From Beroe ovata (lineage: Eukaryota > Ctenophora > Nuda > Beroida > Beroidae), in NCBI GenBank assembly GCA_946803715.1, contig CAMPET010000085.1:120197-154394 (forward strand): a stretch of DNA of 34,198 nt, in the 5' to 3' direction. Made by a program: the position numbers and the translations under genes. Of this stretch, positions 14,601-26,600 are shown piece after piece. The notes under the pieces are model-generated. The model saw only the letters and a program-made list of their open reading frames with translations, was not told the DNA's origin and did not search any database. Every line of letters begins with the position of its first letter. The first letter of the stretch is position 1.

Positions 14601-14651
14601 CATGACTGTTCACAATGGCGAATTTCCTGAAATCAGGGTGGTTTGTGTGTG

Positions 14652-14683
<32 letters not shown>

Positions 14684-17600
14684 NTGTACTGTGTGTGTGT
14701 ACTGTGTGTGTTTGCGTTTGTGCGTGTGTGGGTTTGTGTGACAAGTGTCTTTCAAAGCTTGAGTGCACTTTATTTTGCATGCTCTTTCCTTCTTTCTTCA
14801 ATTCGTGTGTGGGTGTGGTGAGCAAAGAGTGATGATCGGACTTTTCACCACGATTATAACTTCCTCTGAACTTTTCTTGATTCAACTGACCAAGGCTGAT
14901 TACATTGATTTAGATCTTTGCAAAGATTCCATGGTTGCCTTAATAAGTGGAAATTAATGGAAATCACGATTTGGTGAAGCTGCTGTCGTGCTAACCTTTT
15001 CTTCCTTGATCCTCGCATTTTCTTGGGAAAATATTTGCTGGAAATATGCAATGATAATTGATTTCCTCGCTAAAGTATCTAAACAAATTGACCAATCTGA
15101 TTCGAATGTTGATACGAGTCTGAGCATCAAATGTTGTTTGCATGAATAAAATTTTGGGCCCTACACATTGTCTCAATGTTTTGATCACGCATGATTTCTT
15201 TGGTCTTAGTCAAGGCCAGTATGAAATTTGACTGCATTAATCACCTGACCAAATTTGATGAACAACTCTTATCTGACGCAATGTGTTCAGTTTTCAGGTA
15301 TGGTAGTGTGAAGGTCGTGGCAGGCGTGTTCAGAAACTGTGCGAGTGAGAGCGAGAGAACGAGAGCGTGTGCACACCAACACAAACACACACAAACCAGC
15401 GGAAACGGTGCACAATTACTGTACCCGCGGCAACTGTGCCTCCTTTCTTCATTCGTCCTCTAGCCTCTCCTCGGTGTGTCCTATCATTTGAAACAAGTCT
15501 AAACTCATGTTCAGTTGGATTGTACTCATACGGTTTATATTCGTGAATTCATCATGGATACTCAGTTTCTGATACTCAAATTGTTCCTGATAGATTGCTC
15601 GCTATTTGTTTTTGAGCGCGCCGCTATTATACCAGCCGCGATCGCCTTGTATTTTGTAGAACACTCAACATTTGTTTCGAAACCCTTCATATTATGTACT
15701 CTGTAGCAATATTATATTTTAGTATGTATATTCCTGTTGTTATGTATCGCCAATATTTAGGGTTTATTCATTTTTGGCAACAAATTTTTAATCATGTTTG
15801 TACGGAGAAGAAACTGGGCTATATACTTGTATCCGATTGTTGAATAACTTTTCAAGTCAAGATATTTTTATCAATTTTTTTCAAATTAGCGTAGCTCATG
15901 GTATAAATTAGTGAGTGTAAACGGGATTGTTTTTCATCTTAGTCTGTAGTGATTCTTCTATTTTTTGGACAAATGTTATTCACTTTTGACAAAGACTTTG
16001 GTCGGAGTTTATATAGACTAAGACAATGTCATTTCAAAGAACTGCTCCAACAAATTGATTATGATATTTGAATTTGAATATTATTATTGTTCTTTAAAAT
16101 ATTTTTGTATGAAAATGTCAATGATATTGATATGAAGCATGGATATAAATTATTTTCGGATAATTGCATCTTAAATCAGAATATCTTGTGTTATAATTCG
16201 TTCGAAAGTTAAACAATTTAGGGAGGGTACAAGAGGGAGTTGGGTTTATTAATTAAAACTGTTATCCGTGTTTTGAAAAATCTATGTTATGGTATGAAAA
16301 CATAAAAGGTTATTATAATCTGAATTTATTTTGATAGGTTAGCCAGTGAAACCTCCCTGGATGTCTGTAAACCCCATGGGGACTGGGGTTACAGACATCC
16401 AGTCCATACTCCATGATTTGAACCCCGAATTTTAGTCTGTTGCAATGCCATATATTGCAACTGAATGTGATTGTGGCCCCTGCTTCAAGATCATCTATGA
16501 CCATTCTTCTCTATAAATCCGTTATCATTATGACACCAATATAATTTTCATAATGACACCATGGCCAATATACAATAATTCACTGTGCTATACTCAGGTT
16601 GAGTTTCTGGTGGAAGAGAAGTTGTGTACAATCAGTGACATTCCAGCAGCACTGTCTAACATCAGCAAGTGGATACAGCAGCAGTAAGTTAGGCCTGTAT
16701 TTCTGTTGCAACACCCGCGCTAGACAGTTGTTACTGACAGTGGTACTGCCAATGCTGTGTGACGATTGGGGAATTCTTCGTTACAGTCATGAAGTCATTA
16801 CAGTGATGTCAGCGATTTGTGACAAATGAGTACCCCAATCGTCAGTGCATTCCATCGCAAGCATTCCTACGTCACTAGTATGCAGTGGTGTCAGCGAATT
16901 GTGACGAATGGGTACCCCAATCGTCACACGGTCCTATTTTGACGTACTGGTGTCAGCGCATTCTAGCGCAAGCATTCCTACTTCACTAGTATGCAGTGGT
17001 GTCAGCGAGTTGTGACAAATGAGTACCCCAATCGTCACACAGCCCTGTTCTGACGTACTTGTGTCAGTGCATTCCTACGGAAGCATTCCTACGTCACTGG
17101 TATGCAGTGGTGTCAGCGAGTTGTGACGAATGAGTACCCCAATCGTCACACAGCCCTGCTCTGACGTACTTGTGTCAGTGCATTCCTACGTCGCCCCCTA
17201 CGTCACTAGTATGCAGTGGTGTCAGCGAGTTGTGACGAATGGGTACCCCAATCGTCACACAGCCCTGTTCTGTCGTACTGGTGTCAGCGCGTTCCAACGG
17301 AAGCATTCCTACGTCACTGGTATGTAGGGGGGTAAGGCAAACTTTGGCAATGAATTCCCACTTTTTTGGGCTTTGCTAAAAGAAGTCTTTGCCAAAGTTT
17401 GCCATAGTTTGTCAATGTTTGCCAAAAAAAGGTCTTACAAATCAGTTATTTATGGAACAATATTTAATTTATGAGTTAAAAAACATTTTTCACGTCCTGA
17501 GAACAAATCTCAGATCAAACTAAGACCTCTTTAAACTTTGGTCTGGTGGGAATATGGTGGAGAACATTTTTGACAACTTTGCGTCAAAAAAAGAAAATTT

Positions 17601-20600
17601 TCCACTCCTACCGTCAAGCTAGCTCGATTCTGTAGACAGATTCCAAATCAGCGCTCAAAAATTGTCTATAATACGTAGTTTTAATATTTTTACCCAGACA
17701 GAAAATTCTCGGGTTTTTTGAAGCAGATGTTATGGCAGATATGGCGACTTGGATGTTGTCATATCTTACAAATAGGGGCTTGTCAACGCTAAGTTCGATT
17801 GATGTCATTGTCATTAATATGGATGTGAGAGAGACGAAATATTGCATCATGAGACGTAACATGGTTGTATTGGCGACATGGGAAACCACCAAAATCGCCA
17901 CCTAAGCCAAAGTGGTGAAATATTTTTTGACCACTTCTGATGCAAAAACAATCGATTCCTACATAATTTTCGACGCTGAATCGATTTTAAGTCAAATGAA
18001 TAGCCTACATTGCTTTTTTAACCGAGTCGGGCCCGAGCTAGCCAACTATTGATATACGGTCCATTTTATGAAGGCTTAAGAATAATTCCGTTTAGATTTT
18101 ATTTTCTGCGTAGAAATCGGTTTTTGTATGACTGTTCGTATTGAATTTGAAGAGTGTTTTGAATGATCACAATGTCCTAATTGAGGCGTTAAAAGTGTCC
18201 TAACCTGTCTAAAACGTCGTGGAAATTATGGCAAACTTTGGCAAAGAATTCCCACTTTTTTGGGCTTTGCCAAAAAAAGTCTTTGCCAAAGTTTGCCAAA
18301 GTTTGCCTTACCCCCGCCCCTATGCAGTGGTGGGGGGTAAGGTAAACTTTGGCAAACTTTGGCAAAGAATTCCCACTTTTTTGGGCTTTGCCAAAAAAAG
18401 TCTTTGCCAAAGTTTGCCAAAGTTTGCCATAGTTTGCCAAAGTTTGCCAAAAAAGGTCTTACAAATCAGTTATCTATGGAAAAATATCTTCATTGAGCAA
18501 ATTTGATTTCATTTATGNGAAAATTTGTTTTTTAATCAAGAGAGAAAATCGGACAACGTGAAATTTTGGTATCAAATATGTTTCCGTATGCGTAAGTGTG
18601 CTTGCTGCGCTACGTATTTAACACCATTGGTTCACTGAGTAGAATTGAATATATGTGCAGAGGGTACGGTACATACTGACCAGCAGTGACCATGCAGTGC
18701 CATATCTCCGGCAGGTTGATCACAGTGAGAGATCATCTGGACAGTATCCCAGAGGACCGGGACAAGTTGGCTGAGTTCCAAACTGTTGTCAAGGCTGGTT
18801 TGGAGCAGCTTGAAGAACGGGAAATGCACGTTCTCGTGATCCTCAAATCTGCCGAGAAGAGGGTCGAGGATAACAACCACAATGTGAGTTCCAATGAGAA
18901 GTTCTGTCGCGCTGTATGATATCAGCCGAGTATCGAGTTCTCTGTGGAGTTGTTCACGAAACTGATAGTGACATGAATATTGAATATGTCAGAGTTGTGT
19001 GACACCGGTGGTGTCTGATATGTGGCAATGATCACATGATATCGTGCAATTACTATTAGTTGCTCCCAAGGCTATGGAATAAAGGTCGACACATTCACCA
19101 CGTGCAGGGAGAAACAGAGGATATAGAGACGATGTCAGACCGGGTTAGAACAGATTGGGAAAAACTGAAGTCTGAATTTGATAAACTCCAATCTGCTGTC
19201 GAGGATATTCTCAACAAATACATGTGAGTTCGAATTTTCTATTGCCACGAGTACGCGACAGTAAGTCGTGAATTTGGTCGATAGGTAATGGTTTACGAAG
19301 CTTTATCGGAAGAATACATGTCGCAACTTGACGCTTACTCACTTCTCACGATAATTTGAAATTAGCTATCAGCTTGAGCTATATCAACAGAATTTATCTG
19401 TTTGTGTCTCATTTGAAATCCGCGATTAACATGACCCAATGAACATGACCCGATGAACATGACCCAATTGCCAATAAACATGACCAAATGATCATGACCC
19501 AATGAACATGACCCGATTAACATGACNAATAAACATGACCCAATGAACATGACCCAATGAACATGACCCGATGAACATGACCCAATGGCTGTGCTCCTAG
19601 GTGGGACGATTACAAGTTGCAGGACATATACCAGTGGGGTAGCAACTTTGACAGCCTCGTCATTGAGAGTTTTGATGAGAACACAAATCTTGTGTATGAA
19701 GAACAAGTCTACCTTCTCAAGGTATAGCTTATTAGCTTGGAGTTTCGAGACAAGTAGACAGCAGTTTTGATGTATTCATATTATACCTAAGTCCTAAGAT
19801 GTAGTACTAGTATTGTAGCCATGTCCCCGATAAGTTGGGAAATGAGCGCATTCTTTTATCACGTGTAAAGCTAAACATATGATACTCTCGCTTCAGTCTT
19901 ACGAGTATCAGATAGAGGAGAAGATAAAACAGCTGTCCTCACTGAAAGTTGCTTCCTCCATGACCAATGACAAGTATGCGATTCTCTACTTCAAGACCGA
20001 AGCTTACATAGACAAGGTAGGATTAGAAACCTCTCGTGCGTCAGAATAGATATGTCTAGAAATGCACCAAGTATTCTGTCCCATGTGAGATGGTGGGATC
20101 ACCGGTTTGTATCATAATATGGAATCATGATGACATGATATGACTCACATTATGCTGTCATCATGCTTCTAATTCCATGGTCTATGATGACCATTTGGTA
20201 GCGTTGTCACGTCTTAGATAGCAAGTTTGCAACTGATTTTAACCGTGATAACCAACACGAGATTTCTGTGATCACGCTCATCCTCAAACACATATCCCCA
20301 ACACAGCTCCTGAAGAAGATAGAGGAGAGGAAGGAGGAAGTGGAGATGACCATCTCCCAGCTGGAGGACTTTGAGGAGGCAGTTGACAAGGCTCTGTCCT
20401 GGGTTTCGGAACAGGAGGGAAAGTTGGAGAGGATAGAGGTCATTGATCATGAGGAGAGTGTTGCACCCCTACTGGTGAGAGTCTGCCCAACATTTGCTCG
20501 TGTTTTTAAAAGTGCTGTTTGTTATGTATACTTATAGCTGCAGGAGTTCAATTTTATCTAATTCTTATTAATGAGAAGGATTTTCTATCCTTATTATAAA

Positions 20601-23600
20601 TTGAGTTATTTCTCCCCCTAGGTACACCAGTCAGAGGTTAACGACCTGATTACACACATAAAGAGCCATGGGGAAGCTATCGAAAGTGTCCTCAAAACCG
20701 GTAATGAGCGAAATGAGCACACTTAATACGTTTTCTGTCATACCAGCTATAAGATAGCACTCTTCTCATTGGGAAACATTTGTCAATTATCAGGCGAGGA
20801 TACGGGTCTGAAGAACAGGGTATCCCTGTACAAGAAGCTGGTGAATCTGAAGACCAAGTGGACCCAGCTCGACTTGGGCTGTCACCAGAAGATAATACAG
20901 ATAGAGTTAAACATTCTGTCGATCAAGGAATATGCTCTATTGCAGTGGCTTGTTGAGGTGAGTGTTGTCGACACAGTGAACTGATCATATCCTTTCAATG
21001 GAAAACGCTTTCATTTTCTCCTGATCTGAGTCCACTCAGTTGAGTGTATATGATTCATTATCATCTCACCCTCTCATTCGTCAGCAAGAGGAACGTCTAA
21101 CTGACGATCCTGATCTCCTGACTAGGAAGGAACTCGACGAAATCCTCCTCAACTACAAGAAGTACAAGGTATAGCGTCCACGAACCGAATGTCCTATTCA
21201 TTATATCTGGAAATAAGACTGCTTGATAAGACTTAATAGATTTAGAAAAAGAGAGTAGCTATCTTATGATAATGAATAACCACAATTACTGCTGTTGTTG
21301 ACACTTGTTATACAGGTTGACTATGAGGGGATAAGGCAGCTGAATGTTGACTTGAAGGACAAAGTGGACACGATGGAAGCAAGAGAGTTGGGGGAGGATC
21401 TACAGATAGTGGAGTCACACTGGATCAACGTGTACGAGTTGCTCATTGCAGCTTTCAAAGCTGTAAGTAGATTGACTTTGGAATTCATTGCCGAATCTTT
21501 TTTTCAAATTTCACTGGTGATGGGGTTCCCATTTTGGCTTTCTTTGGATATGGGAACTAACTGTTCGATTATTTCACTTCCTGGTGACACCCGCTGATAA
21601 TTCTGTGTTTGTTTCAGGTAGCAGCCTCCGAGGAGGTGGTGTCAAGTGAAGATGAGAAGCAAGCACGTGCAGAGGAGGAAGCTAGGGTTGCCAAGAGCAA
21701 GGGATTCGACCCTGACCCTGAGATGGTGGGTTCAGCGGTATAGCAATCATATAATGATCCCCGATAAGAATGGATTGTGTTGACTAAATCTAATTTGTAC
21801 AGGATTTTGATGAGGGAGACTTATTCCCAACGAAGGAAGTGCTGATACAGTTACCAGATATTGAAGTAAAGGTGGATGAAAAGTGCGATCTGCTGCAATC
21901 TTCTCCAGATTATCTCAATGGGGCAGCACTCCATGAGCCTCAGGATGGGGCTGATCAGGATGTTCTCGAAACGGAGGGTAAGTTGTTGTTTTCATCTATT
22001 ATTATACAGGATACCCTTGATTGACTTAATGAGGGGTTTGAGCAACTTGGAATCTCCCATTCTCTCATTAGGTATGTTTCTCTCATATGGTATGTTTGGT
22101 ATGATTTCAGAGCTCACTATGGAATCAGTGGATCTGGACTCCTCTCCAACACTAGCAGTGGAAGTAGAAGAGGAAGTGATCACTGAACCTCCTATAACAG
22201 TGGAAGAGGGGGAGACCAGGGTGGTGTTGAAACAAGTACCAGTACTGGCAGAGACTCAATATACGCCGGCAAAACGCGGGGAAGTAGCTGAAATTGACAG
22301 CTCCAGCTTTCTTGCGGCTATTTGTGGTACGTGAAGTATGGTGCAGTAGGTATCATTCGCAACTAATCTTGCATTGAGTGGACTACTATGAGTTTATCCC
22401 TCCAAGTGCTATACCCCCCTCGTATTAATGATAACCAGTTATAAATGAACTTGATTCTACCACTGCTCTTGCCCTGACATGATCCTGTTCAGATCTGCGA
22501 TCTTGGGTAACGAGTCACTCTGACGAGTTAGAGGAATACAGCGACCCGGACATCGACTCGCACCTTCAATGGCTTACTGACCTGCATCAGGTGCCCAATC
22601 AAACAAAGATAACCCTCTGCAGTCTGCACGTTTATATTCTGCATCGCATCGGCTGAATCATCAATTATATTTTCCGATAGAAAATACTGCTATTGCCAGG
22701 TTTTAATGAACCGAGAAGTTATGGTCCAAGATACTCACAAAACCATAAAACTGATGTTGCCTAAGATGAGTCTAACTGCAAAAGATGAACTGGAATCAGA
22801 AATAGAGGATATGATGAATGATTTCAATAACCTCAAGGTACATAGTTTATTAGCGCGGTCAGACATTGCTTTCCAACATCTACAGGGTAGCAAAACTCCG
22901 TCAATAAGTGTCGATTATCTCATTTCACCACCCACTCATCAGTAATAACAATCATCTCCTCTCAGAACACCGTGCTGTCCCGACTACAGTCGGTGCGAGC
23001 TGAGAAGAGTGAAGTTGACACCCTCAAGGACACTCTCTCGGAGTTTGAGAAACAGCTGGTCTCAGCGGAGGACACTTTCGCTCAGACCAAGAAATCAATC
23101 TTCAAATATGATAAAATCATTCCTAACACAACCAGTATGTGAAATATCCTGTTACGTTGTAAATTACTTGCTTGAAGTGGGGTTTACTAATCAGAACTCC
23201 GGGCTCAGCTTTATCACAATATCTCCAAACCATGATCACTCCTATCATCAATATGTTAATACCCATTACCCGTCATTTAGCTCTCTCTGAACTTCTTGGG
23301 AAACTCGAACTGTGGAAAAACATCTTTGATAAAGGAGTAGATGGTGCTAAAGTGGTTCCCCCACTCCAAACAAGGATTGATTCACTCGCCAGAGCATGGG
23401 GAGAACTGTTCCAATACGTCAGAGACTCGGCGAGTCTGCTCAAATCTACCCACGAATTCGCTACATCGGTGAGAGGGATATCCTTGTCTAATCATAAGGA
23501 CGCTCGACGCGTAACATATTCCATAGATGGTCATTGGTCATAAATGGAGTTCGCCTGCCTTTTCACCGTCTTTTCTATTTATAAACGGCAGACTATTCAA

Positions 23601-26600
23601 ACCTGCTATAGTTCGAAGGACACAGTAAACGTTAATTCATGGTAAACAATTGTACAGACAGAGACAGAACTCAAGGACATGTTAGAATGGTGTACAACCA
23701 AGGAGACCGAATTGGACGGGCTGAAAGCTATCACCACAGTAGAGGAGCTGGGATCTGCAATTGCGGTCATGTCCCAGATATCAGATGATGCCCGGGACAG
23801 GAAGCTATTCTTCACAGATACCAAACTTTCACCGGTATGAATTTCTCAGCTCCTTCAGTTCCTCGATTTTGTTGATTCTTGCGGATCTAGATATATGTTC
23901 TTTTTTCAGTTATTGATATCACATCCTTCAATGATTTCAGGTTGAGAATTTTGAAGGTGTAAGCATCAATGACCTACATGATTTGTTTGGAGCACTGCAC
24001 GTGAAGATTGGCCTGCTGATACAGGAAAGTACCGACACCAAGGAGGATATGAGGAATGCTCTTGACGTCGCTACGGACCTGGCTGCATGTTGTCAGGTGA
24101 TTTAGGCGATGATTTCTAACAACAATAGTGCCTATGGTGTATCCGGTGAAGCGCCTTCTAATTTTTTGATCTCTTCTGTAATTGTAGGTCTCACACATCT
24201 GTACTTAAACTTTTGGATTTCCTTTTGCCCTTGCTCACTTATCTGTGTTCCGCAGGAGTTACTGAACTGGACACAGGCTACAGCAGATGAAGTGGCTGCT
24301 GTTGATTCAGAGCCTGAGACTAAGGAAGAAGCTCAGGTAGCTCTGAAAAAGCTGCAAGAGATACGGAATGTTCTTCCAACGAAGGATGAAGAACAAGCAA
24401 AGTTAGTGGAAAAGGATTTAACGCTGGATGACAAATACAAAGATCTTATCAAGGAAGACCTCTTCAAAGTTGTACAGGTATTATAGTATAGTAGTATGTT
24501 CTTGATAAGACAAAAGATTACCCTTGCAAAGCATGATTTGAATTTGATAGATCGCATCATTCCGGCCCATAATAGGAGTATGAAAAGCTGAAAGAAGATC
24601 TAGAGAACAAGAAGGGAGCTGTATCAGAGTTTATTGAGCAGATAGCCGCTGATGAGGCTATCATATCAGACATTGAGGAGACGCTTCTCGACGTGGATAG
24701 AGTTCTCAGTACTTCTCCTGCATCGTTCACCACCATGGAAGGTAAGACATTAATTCAGCAATATCGTAGCAAAATCAAGCTTAAATCCTCATTTAATTCT
24801 CCAAATCACATAATCTAAAGCATTGGTTGTATCGTGTAGTAATCACTGTTCTGTTTACAGATGTGAGAGCTCTGCAAGGCACCCACGAAGCTCTATCAGA
24901 ACAGCTAAAGAACACCACGGACCAGATCAGTACACTGGCCGAGCACAGGCCAGAAGAGGCTGACACTCTGAATAAAAAGGCTGCCCAGCTAGCAGACACG
25001 CTAGACGGCGCCGCTGCATCTCTAGAGGATGATCTAGCCGATCTGAGTGGTGTCAAATCAGCATGTCAGGCGTTGCAAGACTGGGTAGACACCACATCTG
25101 AGGAATTAGCGGGTATTGGAGCTATACCTGAGACCAAGGAGGAAGCACTCGATGCGTTATCGAAACTACAGGACATACTGGATGCAGTTCCAGACAAAGA
25201 CAGGGAGCTTGAGCAGTTGGTGGAAACAGAGCTTGATGACAAGTTCACGGATCTTGTCAAGGCGCATCTTGACACACTTTCGGAGGTTTTTCGAAAATGA
25301 TACACTTTTTTATTATGGAGTCTGAGAGATTGATTGAGGCCGCGCCCTCCAATTTACGACTCATCACGAATAATCGTTTTTGCAGGATTATGCTAAGCTG
25401 AAGGAAGACCTCAAGAACAAGGAAGTGTCTCTCTCAGAGACTGTCGAGCAGTTTGCCTCTGATGACTCCAAGAGATCAGAGATTGTGGAGACGCTGCTTC
25501 ACATAGAGCAAGTCTTGAACACGCCCATTGTCATGCCCTGTAATGTGGGAGGTAAGGCATCTTTCTAGGGTTAGATTTGATGGTATCGAGACCTTATATG
25601 TGTTTAGTTTTTTTAGTTATGTTATGATATATGAATCACTGAAAAACTGTTCATTAACTTTACAATTACATGCGATACATTGCTCAGATCTGTATGCGAT
25701 GCAAGGCACATTCGATTACCTGGCAGTACAGCTGATCAACACGGCAAACACTATCGATCAGCTGACAGAACACAGTCCGGAGGAAGCAAAGGCTCTGAGA
25801 GCTCGGTGTCAGACTGCTGAGTTTGAACAGCAGGCAATATCCACGGTACAGTGATACGGAGCTTACAACGTACTTAGACTGAACGTGGACATCTGATCAG
25901 TCCTTAATCATTTATACACGTTTCATTTTCACTTGACTAACGTTGAGTATTTTCCAGAGGATAGCAGAAGCGCTCGATTTGCTAGAGACCCTGGAGGATG
26001 ATATAGAAGAGTTGACAAAATGGGAGCAGGGAAAATTGGAGGAAATCAAGGAACTTGGTTCAATATCAGGCTCAAAGTCGGAGGTTTGATACACATTACA
26101 GGTCTAGCTGATAGTCTTGAACCTCTGAGACTGGTAGAATGAATACCTGATGTAAATGTCTCCTAGGTTTCCGAGCAAGCATCCAAGATCAAAGATTTGG
26201 AGACGGAAGTAGCAGAAAAGGAAGAACACTATAACAAACTGGTTAGGGTTTTTGGATGTAAATGAGCAATGATAGATGGGGTCAATTACTTGTGACGAAC
26301 ATCGGCTAATTATAGTTTGTGCCACAACACTAATTAAATCTCTTCCAAAGGTTGGTGATGGTAACAGTGCACTGATAAAGTTCGAGCTTGGGACTGGAAA
26401 GGACCTTGAAGAGAGGCTGGCCAAGATGCAGTCCCTTTGGACTGAACTACTGGCTGCTGTACAGAGTCAAGGGTAAGCGAACTGAGATGCAACAATAAAT
26501 AACAACTTAGCCATCTTTTAGTTTGCTTGCGCACTTTCTCAGTAATGGCTCGGCCTTATCAAAACCATCATGTATTTGTCCAGGAATGATGCTGCAATAG

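Larger units (their letters stand above)
14058..16597 (+). other. Intron 13 (2.5 kb)
   Basis: No exon found. It contains a GT-rich microsatellite broken by an N at 14684, an AT-rich half (about 15700-16350), and a strong hairpin at 16357-16402. Confidence 0.65.

Noticed and set aside
14602-14885. Overlapping ORFs rich in Val/Cys or Thr/His
   Set aside because: They are translations of the GT microsatellite.
18189-18506. Repetitive ORFs with FGK and LWQTLA patterns on both strands
   Set aside because: They are translations of the TTTGCCAAAG repeats of the inverted-repeat element.
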